Shown: piece by piece, positions 26,033 to 34,789 of the stretch
Layout: every line of letters begins with the position of its first letter
Position numbering within the stretch: position 1 is the stretch's first letter
Source of the DNA: an uncultured Allomuricauda sp.
GTDB lineage: Bacteria; Bacteroidota; Bacteroidia; Flavobacteriales; Flavobacteriaceae
Length of the DNA: 64,000 nucleotides
NCBI RefSeq assembly: GCF_947495325.1
Contig: NZ_CANLYK010000002.1
Coordinates: forward strand, 62,001-126,000
Direction: 5' to 3'
The notes under the pieces: model-generated
What the model was told of the DNA's origin: nothing
The model's input: only the letters and a program-made list of their open reading frames with translations
Database searches by the model: none
Translations under genes and position numbers: made by a program

Positions 26033-28111
26033 ATGTCTCATAATACCAATCCTTCTAGATATACCATTACGGCAGCATTACCGTATACCAATGGCCCTAT
26101 TCATATTGGCCATTTGGCAGGTGTCTATGTGCCAGCAGATATCTATTCCCGTTATTTGCGATTAAAAGGACATGATGTTGCTTTTATTGGCGGTAGCGAT
26201 GAACATGGTGTTGCCATTCCAATGAAGGCCAAAAAAGAAGGAGTTTCCCCAAAAGAGATTATTGACAAATACCACAGTATTATTAAAAAGTCTTTTGCTG
26301 ATTTTGGAATTTCATTTGATAATTATTCCAGAACCTCAGCAGAAATACATCATAAAACAGCCTCGGAATTTTTTGAGAAACTATATGATCAGGGAGATTT
26401 CATTGAAGAAGTAACCGAACAATTGTATGATGAAGAGGCCCAGCAGTTTTTAGCCGATCGTTTTGTAATTGGCACCTGTCCAAAATGTGGTTATGAGGAA
26501 GCCTACGGGGATCAATGTGAAAATTGCGGTTCCTCTTTAAATGCCACGGACTTGATTAATCCAAAATCTACCATTACCGGCGTTGCGCCCACATTAAAGA
26601 AAACCAAGCATTGGTTTTTACCCTTAGATCGCTACGAAGAGTTTCTTAAAGAATGGATCATAAAAGGCCATAAAAACGACTGGAAGCCCAATGTTTATGG
26701 TCAATGTAAGTCTTGGATTGATGATGGTTTACGACCGCGTGCCGTTACCCGCGATTTGGACTGGGGAATTCCTGTGCCGGTTGAGGGCGGTGAAGGCAAG
26801 GTATTGTATGTTTGGTTCGATGCCCCAATTGGTTATATCTCCTCTACCAAAGAATGGGCAGAGCGGGAAGGAAAAGATTGGGAACCGTACTGGAAGGATA
26901 AGGATACCAAATTGCTCCATTTTATTGGAAAGGACAATATTGTTTTTCATTGCATCATTTTCCCGAGTATGCTCAAGGCACATGGCGATTTTGTACTACC
27001 GGAAAACGTACCTGCCAATGAATTTTTGAATTTAGAAGGCAACAAGCTTTCCACCTCCAAAAATTGGGCGGTTTGGTTACATGAATATTTGGAAGAATTT
27101 CCAGGTATGGAAGATGTACTCAGATATACATTGACGGCAAATGCTCCTGAAACCAAAGACAATGACTTTACCTGGAAAGATTTCCAAGCAAGAAATAACA
27201 ATGAGCTGGTAGCCATTTTTGGAAACTTTATAAACCGGGTGACCGTACTTACCCATAAATATTATAACGGAATTGTCCCAACACCAGATGAGTTTTCCCA
27301 AGTTGACAAACAAACCTTGGAAACCTTAAAACAGTTTCCCGCTATCATTTCTGATTCTTTGGAACGCTATCGCTTTAGAGAAGCTGGCCAAGAATTAATG
27401 AACCTTGCTAGGCTAGGGAACAAATATTTGGCAGATGAAGAGCCTTGGAAATTGATAAAAACGGATGAAGAACGTGTAAAAACAGTACTATATGTGGCAC
27501 TTCAGATTGCAACAGGTTTGGCCATATTGAGCGAGCCATTTTTACCATTCACCTCCAACAAACTCAAAAACATCCTAAATGTCAGGTCGAGCGCAGTCGA
27601 TACCCTTAGTTGGGAAGATGTAAGCACCAAGGATACCCTTCTCCCTGCGGGTCATCAAATCAATAAAAGTGAGCTCCTGTTCCGCAAGGTAGAGGATACA
27701 GAAATTGAAGCACAGCTGGCCAAATTGGAAGCCACAAAAAAAGCCAACCAATACATGGAGAAAGAAATCACACCCCAAAAAGAAACCATAACCTTTGATG
27801 ACTTCACAAAACTCGACATGCGTGTTGGCACCATTGTTGAAGCCGAAAAAATGCCAAAGGCCAACAAACTCTTGGTTTTAAAAGTGGATACGGGCTTGGA
27901 TACACGTACCATTGTCTCGGGTATTGCGGAAAGTTTTACTGCTGAAGAAATCGTAGGTAAAAAAGTGACGGTTTTGGTCAATTTGGCACCTCGAAAACTG
28001 CGAGGTGTGGAAAGTGAAGGGATGATCCTAATGACTGAAAATCAAGAAGGCAAATTGGTGTTCCTCAATCCTGATGAAGATGGAGTTGGGAATGGAGAAG
28101 GGATAAGTTAA
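26033..28111 (+). CDS. metG: Methionyl-tRNA synthetase with C-terminal tRNA-binding domain
   Basis: Charges tRNA-Met with methionine. From ATG 26033 it has 692 residues (an in-frame TTG just before is less likely). HIGH is at residues 24-27, a four-Cys zinc knuckle ([18 protein letters not shown]) near 150-167, KLSTS (KMSKS counterpart) near 340, and a C-terminal Trbp111-like OB domain from about 590 ([16 protein letters not shown]). A dispersed palindromic repeat is inserted in frame between the catalytic/anticodon part and the linker ([12 protein letters not shown]). Confidence 0.96.
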   Translation: MSHNTNPSRYTITAALPYTNGPIHIGHLAGVYVPADIYSRYLRLKGHDVAFIGGSDEHGVAIPMKAKKEGVSPKEIIDKYHSIIKKSFADFGISFDNYSRTSAEIHHKTASEFFEKLYDQGDFIEEVTEQLYDEEAQQFLADRFVIGTCPKCGYEEAYGDQCENCGSSLNATDLINPKSTITGVAPTLKKTKHWFLPLDRYEEFLKEWIIKGHKNDWKPNVYGQCKSWIDDGLRPRAVTRDLDWGIPVPVEGGEGKVLYVWFDAPIGYISSTKEWAEREGKDWEPYWKDKDTKLLHFIGKDNIVFHCIIFPSMLKAHGDFVLPENVPANEFLNLEGNKLSTSKNWAVWLHEYLEEFPGMEDVLRYTLTANAPETKDNDFTWKDFQARNNNELVAIFGNFINRVTVLTHKYYNGIVPTPDEFSQVDKQTLETLKQFPAIISDSLERYRFREAGQELMNLARLGNKYLADEEPWKLIKTDEERVKTVLYVALQIATGLAILSEPFLPFTSNKLKNILNVRSSAVDTLSWEDVSTKDTLLPAGHQINKSELLFRKVEDTEIEAQLAKLEATKKANQYMEKEITPQKETITFDDFTKLDMRVGTIVEAEKMPKANKLLVLKVDTGLDTRTIVSGIAESFTAEEIVGKKVTVLVNLAPRKLRGVESEGMILMTENQEGKLVFLNPDEDGVGNGEGIS
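27579..27605 (-). repeat. Palindromic repeat inside metG
   Basis: The reverse complement has the core ATCGACTGCGCTCGACCTGA, the same element as in mfd but in opposite orientation and with both arms changed together (GGT/ACC in place of ACC/GGT). It is read as VRSSAVDT within MetG. Confidence 0.8.
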
Positions 28112-28138
28112 CCGATTCTCCCGTTTTATTTTGAATGC

Positions 28139-28162
28139 TGGTTGAGCAAAGTCGAGACCTGG
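28139..28162 (-). repeat. Palindromic repeat in the metG-tex gap
   Basis: The reverse complement reads CCAGGTCTCGACTTTGCTCA followed by ACCA. It belongs to the CTCGACTnnGCTC repeat group and lies in the 64-bp gap before tex. Confidence 0.6.
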
Positions 28163-28175
28163 AAAAACCCATCAA

Positions 28176-30329
28176 ATGCAACTCATCCCCTACATAACAA
28201 AGCACACGCAACTTTCTGAAAAGAGTATTGAAAATACTGTTGTATTATTAAATGAGGATTGCACCATTCCTTTTATTTCACGCTATAGAAAAGAGCGCAC
28301 AGGGAATCTTGATGAAGTTCAAGTTGGAGCCATTGTACAGTTTAAAGCTCAGTTTGAAGCTTTGGAAAAAAGAAAATTGGCCATTATTAAAGCTGTTGAA
28401 GAACAGGGACTCCTTACCCCAGAGCTACAATCAAAGTTTCAAAATTGCGCAGATTTAACAAGTCTGGAAGATTTATATCTCCCCTTCAAAAAAAGCAAGA
28501 AAACAAAAGCAGAAGTCGCTCGTAAAAACGGTTTAGAGCCCTTGGCAAAAATCATCATGGCACAACGAAGTGATGAGATTGAGTTCATCGCCTCCAAATA
28601 CCTCAACCATGAAATCATAAATGAAGATGATGCCCTTGAAGGTGCCCGTCATATTATTTCAGAATGGATCAATGAACGTACCGATATTCGAAATCAGTTG
28701 AGAAACCAATTGGAACGTCATGCCTTGATCACTTCAAAAGTCATCAAAACAAAAAAAGGAGATACTTCGACTCCGCTCAGTACAAGTGAAAAAGCACAAA
28801 AATTCCGAGATTATTTTGATTGGAGCGAACCGTTAAATCGCTGCCCTTCCCACAGGTTTTTGGCCATCCTAAGAGCAGAAAAAGAAGGTTTCATCCGCAT
28901 AAAAATTGAAATTGATACGGATAGGGCACTTGACAATATTGAAAGACGTATCATAAAATCAAACAATGAATGTACCGCTCAAATAGAATTGGCTATTGCC
29001 GATGCCTACAAACGTCTTTTGCTTCCATCATTGTCCAACGAGCTTTTAAAAAATGCCAAGGACAAGGCTGATACCGATGCCATTCAAGTGTTCTCCAAAA
29101 ACCTAAAACAATTGTTGCTTGGTGCACCTTTAGGTGAAAAACGAATATTGGCTATTGATCCCGGTTTTAGAACGGGGTGTAAAGTGGTCTGTTTGGATGC
29201 TCAGGGTGATTTAAAACACAACGAGACCATATATCCGCATGCGCCCCAAAATGATAGCTCTGGCGCTATTAAAAAAATAAGTTCTTTGGTGGATGCACAT
29301 AAAATTGAAGCCATCGCCATAGGTAATGGAACAGCATCACGGGAAACTGAGCGACTGGTAAAACGCATTCATTTTAAGAATCCCATAGAAGTTTTTGTGG
29401 TGAGCGAAGCCGGCGCTTCCATCTATTCGGCATCCAAAATTGCACGGGATGAATTTCCCAATTACGATGTTACCGTTAGAGGTGCAGTTTCCATTGGTCG
29501 CCGTTTGGCCGACCCCTTGGCGGAATTGGTAAAAATTGATGCCAAGTCCATAGGTGTGGGGCAATATCAACACGATGTGGATCAGAGCAAGTTAAAAACC
29601 TCTTTGGACACCGTTGTGGAAAGTTGCGTAAACTCTGTAGGTGTCAATATCAACACAGCAAGCATTCCTTTGTTAAGTTACGTTTCGGGCATTGGTCCTA
29701 AACTTGCAGAAAATATTGTAACCTATCGCAATGAAAATGGTCCGTTTAAAAGTAGGGCAGAGATAAAAAAAGTACCTCGCTTGGGAGGAAAGGCATTTGA
29801 GCAAGGAGCTGGTTTTTTACGAGTTAAAGATGCTGAAAATCCGTTGGATGATTCTGCAGTACATCCCGAAAGCTATCCCATAGTGGCAAAAATGGCGAAA
29901 GATAAAAGCATCCCCTTATCAGATATCATCAGAAACAAAACGGTATTGGAACGTATTGACCTAAAATCGTATTGCACGGAAACCATAGGACTACCAACCT
30001 TGAAAGATATTCTTGAGGAACTGGAAAAACCAGGATTGGATCGAAGGGAAAAAGCCAAGGTATTTACCTTCAACCAAAACATTAAACAAATTACAGATCT
30101 ACAACCGGGTCAACTGCTCCCCGGAATTGTTAATAATATTACCAATTTTGGATGTTTTGTGGATATTGGCATTAAAGAAAGTGGACTAATCCATGTTTCA
30201 AACCTATCAGATTCGTTTGTGAAGGATGTCAATGCCCATGTAAGCTTGCACCAGCAAATTGTGGTTAAGGTTTTGGATGTTGATGTATCAAGAAAGCGCA
30301 TTCAACTGGCTTTGCATAAGAAAGATTGA
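28176..30329 (+). CDS. tex: Tex family RNA-binding transcription accessory protein
   Basis: A 717-residue protein with the Tex domain order. The N-terminal helical part has FISRYRKERTGNLDEVQVGA. A YqgF/RuvX-like nuclease fold follows (ILAIDPGFRTGCKVVCLD near 325, IAIGNGTASRETE, VVSEAGASIYSAS), then HhH motifs (GVGQYQHDVDQ, VGVNINTASIPLL, SYVSGIGPKLAENIV) and a C-terminal S1 RNA-binding domain (PGIVNNITNFGCFVDIGIKE). Tex affects transcription and RNA handling under stress. An extra GDTSTPLSTS segment near residue 197 comes from a dispersed repeat. Confidence 0.94.
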   Translation: MQLIPYITKHTQLSEKSIENTVVLLNEDCTIPFISRYRKERTGNLDEVQVGAIVQFKAQFEALEKRKLAIIKAVEEQGLLTPELQSKFQNCADLTSLEDLYLPFKKSKKTKAEVARKNGLEPLAKIIMAQRSDEIEFIASKYLNHEIINEDDALEGARHIISEWINERTDIRNQLRNQLERHALITSKVIKTKKGDTSTPLSTSEKAQKFRDYFDWSEPLNRCPSHRFLAILRAEKEGFIRIKIEIDTDRALDNIERRIIKSNNECTAQIELAIADAYKRLLLPSLSNELLKNAKDKADTDAIQVFSKNLKQLLLGAPLGEKRILAIDPGFRTGCKVVCLDAQGDLKHNETIYPHAPQNDSSGAIKKISSLVDAHKIEAIAIGNGTASRETERLVKRIHFKNPIEVFVVSEAGASIYSASKIARDEFPNYDVTVRGAVSIGRRLADPLAELVKIDAKSIGVGQYQHDVDQSKLKTSLDTVVESCVNSVGVNINTASIPLLSYVSGIGPKLAENIVTYRNENGPFKSRAEIKKVPRLGGKAFEQGAGFLRVKDAENPLDDSAVHPESYPIVAKMAKDKSIPLSDIIRNKTVLERIDLKSYCTETIGLPTLKDILEELEKPGLDRREKAKVFTFNQNIKQITDLQPGQLLPGIVNNITNFGCFVDIGIKESGLIHVSNLSDSFVKDVNAHVSLHQQIVVKVLDVDVSRKRIQLALHKKD
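28763..28784 (+). repeat. Palindromic repeat inside tex
   Basis: TACTTCGACTCCGCTCAGTA is a hairpin-type element with TACT/AGTA arms around the CGACTCCGCT core shared with the mfd copies. It is translated as DTSTPLST in Tex. Confidence 0.75.
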
Positions 30330-30336
30330 CAGGATA

Positions 30337-31239
30337 ATGCTGAAAATTGCCTATCACCCCATCTATAAACATCCCCTACCTGATGGGCATCGGTTTCCCA
30401 TGATCAAATATGAACTTTTGCCCGAACAATTGCTCCATGAGGGCACCTGCACTGAAGCAAATTTTTTTTACCCCGAACTCCCCAGCGATGCACCTATTCT
30501 AGCCATACATGATTCAGCATATTATCAGGATTTGGTCAATCTAAAAATCAAACCCAGTGCGGCACGCAAAATTGGTTTTCCGTTAAGTGAGGTTTTGGTA
30601 AAACGAGAACGCATTATTGCGGATGGCACCATAAAAGGATGTGAATTTGCTTTGAAACATGGTATTGCCATGAATATTGCCGGAGGTACACATCATGCTT
30701 ACTCCAATAGAGGTGAGGCCTTTTGTATGCTGAATGACCAAGCGATTGGCGCACGATATCTTCAAAACTGTGGACTGGCAAAAAAAATTCTTATTATAGA
30801 CCTAGACGTTCATCAAGGTAACGGAACTGCCGAAATATTCCAGAAAGATGACTCAGTTTTCACCTTCTCAATGCACGGTAGTGGTAATTATCCCTTCAAA
30901 AAAGAAGTATCAGATTTAGATATTCCTTTGGAAAAGGGAACAACAGATGGGAAATATCTTTCCATTTTAAAAGGAACCCTTCCTGAACTACTTGAAAAAG
31001 TACGACCAGACTTTGTCTTTTATTTATGTGGCGTGGATGTTCTTGAGACGGATAAGTTGGGAACCTTGGGCATGTCCTTACAGGGGTGCAAGGAACGTGA
31101 CCACTATGTACTTCAAACGTGTTTTGAGGCTAAAATTCCTGTCCAATGCAGCATGGGTGGTGGTTATTCCCCAAATATCAAAATAATTGTTGAAGCACAC
31201 GCAAATACCTTCAGGTTAGCCCAAGATATTTATGCCTAG
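30337..31239 (+). CDS. Histone deacetylase family (acetoin-utilisation-type) protein
   Basis: A 300-residue zinc deacetylase of the arginase/deacetylase fold, starting at ATG 30337, 7 bp after the tex stop. The conserved blocks are GGTHHAYSNRGEAFCMLND (His-His of the charge relay), DLDVHQGNGTAEIF (zinc ligands Asp and His) and SMHGSGNYPF, plus a late CGVDVLETDKLGTLGM block with the third zinc ligand Asp. Bacterial members deacetylate proteins, polyamines or small acetylated compounds; the substrate is unknown here. Tight spacing suggests co-transcription with tex. Confidence 0.88.
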   Translation: MLKIAYHPIYKHPLPDGHRFPMIKYELLPEQLLHEGTCTEANFFYPELPSDAPILAIHDSAYYQDLVNLKIKPSAARKIGFPLSEVLVKRERIIADGTIKGCEFALKHGIAMNIAGGTHHAYSNRGEAFCMLNDQAIGARYLQNCGLAKKILIIDLDVHQGNGTAEIFQKDDSVFTFSMHGSGNYPFKKEVSDLDIPLEKGTTDGKYLSILKGTLPELLEKVRPDFVFYLCGVDVLETDKLGTLGMSLQGCKERDHYVLQTCFEAKIPVQCSMGGGYSPNIKIIVEAHANTFRLAQDIYA

Positions 31240-31356
31240 TTTTTTTGGCTTTTTTAGGCAATACTTTTCAAGTATTCAAACTCCTTTTTCTCCTCTTGGT
31301 TGCGGTTTTGAAAAAGCAACCATTGGTCCAGTTTTAATAATTCAACAAAAATCAAG

Positions 31357-31379
31357 ATTACAAATACTCATTTTGTAAT
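31357..31379. promoter_or_regulatory. Inverted repeat upstream of ferritin
   Basis: ATTACAAA (31357-31364) and TTTGTAAT (31372-31379) form an 8-bp inverted repeat with a 7-nt spacer, 26 bp before the ferritin ATG. It may be an operator for an iron or peroxide regulator; no known box is matched with certainty. Confidence 0.35.
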
Positions 31380-31405
31380 TTTATGTCTTAAACACAAATC
31401 AAGCT

Positions 31406-31927
31406 ATGTTATCAAAAAAATTAGAAGAGGCCCTGAACAACCAAATACAAATAGAGGCAGAATCGTCCCAAGTATATCTTTCCATGGCCTCTTGGGCAGA
31501 GGTTAAGGGTCTGGAGGGTATTGCCGGTTTTATGTACGGTCATTCAGATGAGGAACGCATGCACATGCTCAAATTGGTAAAATATGTGAACGAGCGGGGC
31601 GGACATGCCCAAATATCCCAATTGAAGGCTCCAAAAGTTGACTTTGTTTCCTTTCAAAAAATGTTCGAAGAGCTGTATCAGCATGAAATCTTTGTATCAA
31701 AGAGCATCAATGATCTAGTGCATGTTACTTTGGAAGAAAAGGATTATGCCACCCACAACTTTCTACAGTGGTATGTTGCGGAACAAATTGAAGAGGAAGC
31801 CCTGGCCAGAACCATTTTGGACAAAATCAATTTAATTGGTAATGATAAGGGGGGATTGTACCTTTTTGATCGTGATGTACAGCAGATTAACGTAGAAAGC
31901 GCCGCCTCTAACACTGCTGGCATATAA
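31406..31927 (+). CDS. ftnA: Non-haem ferritin
   Basis: A 173-residue four-helix-bundle protein that oxidises and stores iron in a 24-mer shell. Ferroxidase ligands are visible: Glu in IEAESSQVYLSMASW on helix A, Glu-x-x-His in DEERMHMLKLV on helix B, and later Glu residues (EQIEEEA). No haem-binding Met typical of bacterioferritin is evident. Length and start match FtnA-type proteins. It is transcribed alone from a ~165-bp upstream region with an inverted repeat. Confidence 0.93.
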   Translation: MLSKKLEEALNNQIQIEAESSQVYLSMASWAEVKGLEGIAGFMYGHSDEERMHMLKLVKYVNERGGHAQISQLKAPKVDFVSFQKMFEELYQHEIFVSKSINDLVHVTLEEKDYATHNFLQWYVAEQIEEEALARTILDKINLIGNDKGGLYLFDRDVQQINVESAASNTAGI

Positions 31928-31992
31928 TTTTTATAATTCTTTTATTTAGATTAATTTAAAATAACTATTTTTGACCCATCTGCATTATCGGA

Positions 31993-32151
31993 ATGGGAAA
32001 AAAGAAGAATTCAAAGAAAAAAAACAAGGCCTTACTTAAGGAACTGACCCCAACTAATTGTAAGACCAAATGCTGTAAGAAATATAGCAAAGGAGAAAAT
32101 AAGCGTTGCAAACGCTGCCCATGTTTTGACCTACTGAAAAAAGTAGCATAA
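31993..32151 (+). CDS. Small Lys/Cys-rich protein (52 aa)
   Basis: ATG 31993 opens 52 codons ending in TAA at 32149-32151, directly before a strong terminator. The product has a very basic N-terminus (MGKKKNSKKKNKALLKELTP) and six cysteines in the order C-x3-CC and C-x2-C-x-C (NCKTKCCKKY, then RCKRCPCFDLL). This suggests a small metal-binding or zinc-ribbon protein. Placement between ferritin and a bidirectional terminator supports a real gene. Confidence 0.65.
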   Translation: MGKKKNSKKKNKALLKELTPTNCKTKCCKKYSKGENKRCKRCPCFDLLKKVA

Positions 32152-32178
32152 AAAAAAGGGGCAGTTTGCCCCTTTTTT
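32152..32178. terminator. Strong bidirectional rho-independent terminator
   Basis: GGGGCA-GTT-TGCCCC is a perfect 6-bp stem flanked by seven A and six T. It can terminate the Cys-rich small gene on the plus strand and ssb on the minus strand. Confidence 0.9.
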
Positions 32179-32199
32179 GTTTATCTGTAAGAATCCCGC

Positions 32200-32532
32200 T
32201 TACTTTCCTAACATTAAAAGCTCATTACATTTTATTTCTGTGATATATCGCTTTTCCCCTTCTTTGGTTTCATACGATCGGGATGTTAGCTTCCCTTCAA
32301 TAGCGACTTCCTTTCCTTTTACCAAATAGTTTTCTACAATCTCCGCTGTCTTTCCCCAAGCTACCACATTATGCCATTGTGTGTCCGTTACTTTCTCCCC
32401 ATCCGAGTTTTTGTAGGTCTCATTGGTAGCAATAGAAAACTTGGCAAGTTTATTACCATTTTCCAAGATTACCATTTCTGGGTCATTTCCTAAGTTTCCA
32501 ATCAACTGTACTTTGTTTCTAAGTGAATTCAT
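32200..32532 (-). CDS. ssb: Short single-stranded DNA-binding protein without acidic tail
   Basis: A 110-residue SSB consisting of the OB fold only (NKVQLIGNLGNDPEMVILEN, then DTQWHNVVAWGKTAEIVENYL and ITEIKCNELLMLGK). Usual bacterial SSBs are 150-180 residues and end in an acidic DDDLPF-type tip that recruits repair and replication partners; that tail is absent here. It is therefore probably a second, specialised SSB (for example for competence or stress) beside a full-length copy elsewhere. It stands alone, with its own promoter region. Confidence 0.9.
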   Translation of the reverse strand: MNSLRNKVQLIGNLGNDPEMVILENGNKLAKFSIATNETYKNSDGEKVTDTQWHNVVAWGKTAEIVENYLVKGKEVAIEGKLTSRSYETKEGEKRYITEIKCNELLMLGK

Positions 32533-32687
32533 GATTTAAATTTTACGTGTTAAACAGTTAATACTATCGAACTCTTATCATTCGACAGGGCAAACATACT
32601 AGCACAAAATATTATGAATCGGTATTGAAACGTTTGTTTTCGTTTGTAAACGGATGTAGTCGTTTACAAACTTATATAGATGCCCTA

Positions 32688-32945
32688 TCAATCCCTAGAA
32701 TCTTCTTTAGCCTTTTTCGAGGATTTTTTGTTAAGTCTGAGCCCAAACCTAAATAATAAAAAGGCAACAAACCCTAAAACCAGATTGGCTGTAAGATACC
32801 CTAATACCACTCCCCAAGAGTATCCCGAGCTATCGGATATAGTATTAATTAATTGAGAAAATAGACCGGGCAGACCAACTAGAAACCCAAGAGCTAGAAT
32901 AGCTGCGATAACAATAAGAATTACTCCAAGTATTTTGTTAAGCAT
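32688..32945 (-). CDS. Small two-helix membrane protein
   Basis: An 85-residue protein with two hydrophobic segments (about 4-30 and 42-68) and a charged C-terminal tail (KKSSKKAKEDSRD). No family is recognised. It is likely an inner-membrane protein. The neighbouring small gene on the same strand (33052-33168) has a similar Lys/Glu-rich tail, and the two may form one small transcript. Confidence 0.55.
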   Translation of the reverse strand: MLNKILGVILIVIAAILALGFLVGLPGLFSQLINTISDSSGYSWGVVLGYLTANLVLGFVAFLLFRFGLRLNKKSSKKAKEDSRD

Positions 32946-33051
32946 TGTGCGGTTTTAGAATACTTACATAAAAGTACCCATTTCATACATTTAAAAAAAA
33001 ATGTTCTGTTGTTGTCCCACTTTGTATATCAATGCCTCATCAACCCCTGGA

Positions 33052-33168
33052 TTATTCTTTGGTCTCTTTCTTGGATTGGTAGTTTCTGTATAGCCAAAGA
33101 GCAGTAAAGACCAATGCGATCAAAACCACACTCGTTATTATCGCTGTTATTTCGTTTTCAGCTTCCAT
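33052..33168 (-). CDS. Tiny single-pass membrane protein (38 aa)
   Basis: ATG 33168 to TAA 33054-33052 encodes 38 residues: a short acidic start (MEAENEITAI), one hydrophobic helix (ITSVVLIALVFTALWLY) and a basic tail (RNYQSKKETKE). The layout is that of a membrane microprotein. It is the only coding content seen in the ~330-bp stretch between its neighbours. Confidence 0.45.
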   Translation of the reverse strand: MEAENEITAIITSVVLIALVFTALWLYRNYQSKKETKE

Positions 33169-33272
33169 ACTTATCTTTTATCTTCTGTAAGATACTATTT
33201 TGAGGCTATACCCCAGAGTAGCCCTAGATTCTTTTTCAGGTTCTGGAAAGTTTATTCATTATCTTTAAAACA

Positions 33273-33767
33273 ATGGAAAACCAAAAAACATTTACAAAAC
33301 GAATTGGGGGGTATCTGCATAAAATGACTCCCATTACAGATGCTAGTGGAAAACTGCTTCATTATGTAACAAAACCTTTAATGGTAGAACTGAAACCCAG
33401 GGATATAATGCAGATAATAATTGGATCTACAATTTTGGCACTTCCAGTAGCTTACACCGAGGAAGCCTGGAAATTGGCAGAAGAACTGCCTCTATTGAAC
33501 GTTGGGTTTCTTTCTATGATATCACTTGTTTTCATTGCCCTTTTCGTTTTCTTTAACTTCTATCGCTTTAATATTAAGGGAAACGTTTTCAACTATATTA
33601 AAAGAGTAATCGCAACTTACCTTATTTCAATATTCGTAGTTGCAGTTCTACTTACCATAATACAAAGATGCCCTTGGGAAACAGATTTTATGTTGGCAAT
33701 AAAACGCATAATCGTAGTTGCCTTTCCCGCTTCAATGAGCGCAACCATAAGTGATGTGCTAAAATAG
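33273..33767 (+). CDS. DUF2391-like integral membrane protein
   Basis: A 164-residue protein with a soluble N-terminal ~45 residues and four hydrophobic segments (about 46-63, 76-98, 112-132 and 144-162). The MVELKPRDIMQIIIGSTILA start of the membrane part resembles the DUF2391 family. The function is unknown. It converges with the carbonic anhydrase gene across a hairpin. Confidence 0.65.
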   Translation: MENQKTFTKRIGGYLHKMTPITDASGKLLHYVTKPLMVELKPRDIMQIIIGSTILALPVAYTEEAWKLAEELPLLNVGFLSMISLVFIALFVFFNFYRFNIKGNVFNYIKRVIATYLISIFVVAVLLTIIQRCPWETDFMLAIKRIIVVAFPASMSATISDVLK

Positions 33768-33811
33768 TTTCTGTTCCAGAATGTATATGGATAGCAATAT
33801 GATCCTAAAAA

Positions 33812-33840
33812 CATGGTCCAAGAAATTATCCCGGACCATG
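33812..33840. terminator. Hairpin between convergent genes
   Basis: CATGGTCC (33812-33819) and GGACCATG (33833-33840) pair perfectly across a 13-nt loop between two converging genes. There is no T-run, so it may be a weak terminator or an mRNA 3'-end structure. Confidence 0.4.
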
Positions 33841-33875
33841 CTTCAATTATTCTCAATATGATTCCAATACAGGGA

Positions 33876-34625
33876 CTAATGAATAAAGTTCACTACTCCG
33901 GTATCCATATCATAAACGGCACCCTTAATCCCAATCTCCCCATTTTCAACCATTGTCCTTAATAAATCACTTTCTTTTACTACCATTTCCATGGCATGGC
34001 GAACATTGTTTTCACTCACTTCATGAACAAACAATCTGTTTTTAGATGATTTTGGACCTGCAGAATTGGTAGATTGTTCTATTGCCGGTTTAATATTCTT
34101 GAGCATTTTAGTGATATGTCCCAATTCAGCACCATCAATCGCCGCATGAATAGCCCCGCAATTCTCATGCCCCATTACCAGAATAAGTTTTGCTCCTGCA
34201 ACCTTAGTGGCAAATTCCATGCTTCCAAGAATATCATCATTGATAAAATTACCTGCTACCCTTGCAACGAAAATGTCACCTATTCCCTTATCAAATACAT
34301 CCTCTACCGGAATTCTACTGTCAACACATGAAAGTATGATAGCTTTGGGGTATTGGCCTGTGGCACTTTCCCGTATCTGTATGGAATGATCCCTTGCCGT
34401 AAGGTCACTTCGAACAAACCTTTCGTTGCCTGCGGCCAAACTATTGTATACTTCTTCAGGTGTAAGTGCAGATTGCTCTTCCTTACTCAATACATTCTCC
34501 ACTAAAATGCTGCTTCTATCAATTTCTATGGTCTCATTGGAAGTTTCAAAACCATCTGTTGCTTGGGCAAAACCTATTGTTGTCAATGCTAAAAAAATAC
34601 CTGTGGTAATCCAAATTGTTTTCAT
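33876..34625 (-). CDS. Exported beta-class carbonic anhydrase
   Basis: 249 residues from the chosen ATG at 34625; two slightly longer starts exist. A Sec signal peptide (MKTIWITTGIFLALTTIGFA) places it in the periplasm, unusual for a beta-class enzyme, which is more often cytosolic. The zinc site is complete: Cys-x-Asp-x-Arg (LSCVDSRIPVEDVF) and His-x2-Cys (MGHENCGAI). It interconverts CO2 and bicarbonate. It is monocistronic and diverges from the next GNAT gene. Confidence 0.88.
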   Translation of the reverse strand: MKTIWITTGIFLALTTIGFAQATDGFETSNETIEIDRSSILVENVLSKEEQSALTPEEVYNSLAAGNERFVRSDLTARDHSIQIRESATGQYPKAIILSCVDSRIPVEDVFDKGIGDIFVARVAGNFINDDILGSMEFATKVAGAKLILVMGHENCGAIHAAIDGAELGHITKMLKNIKPAIEQSTNSAGPKSSKNRLFVHEVSENNVRHAMEMVVKESDLLRTMVENGEIGIKGAVYDMDTGVVNFIH

Positions 34626-34789
34626 AACCATTTCATTTAAATTGTACATGGCGAAAATATACCACTTAAGTCAAATTAATACTATTACTATTCATAATTA
34701 ATAGTTAAACTATTGTATTATGATAGTAATACTTTCATTTATGATCTTAAAAAACAATACACTTATATTTGAGTTTAAAAATCAATACT

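Noticed and set aside
30259-30336. Longer start of the deacetylase gene inside tex
   Set aside because: The extra residues lie in the tex S1 coding region and do not match the family; ATG 30337 fits the usual N-terminus.
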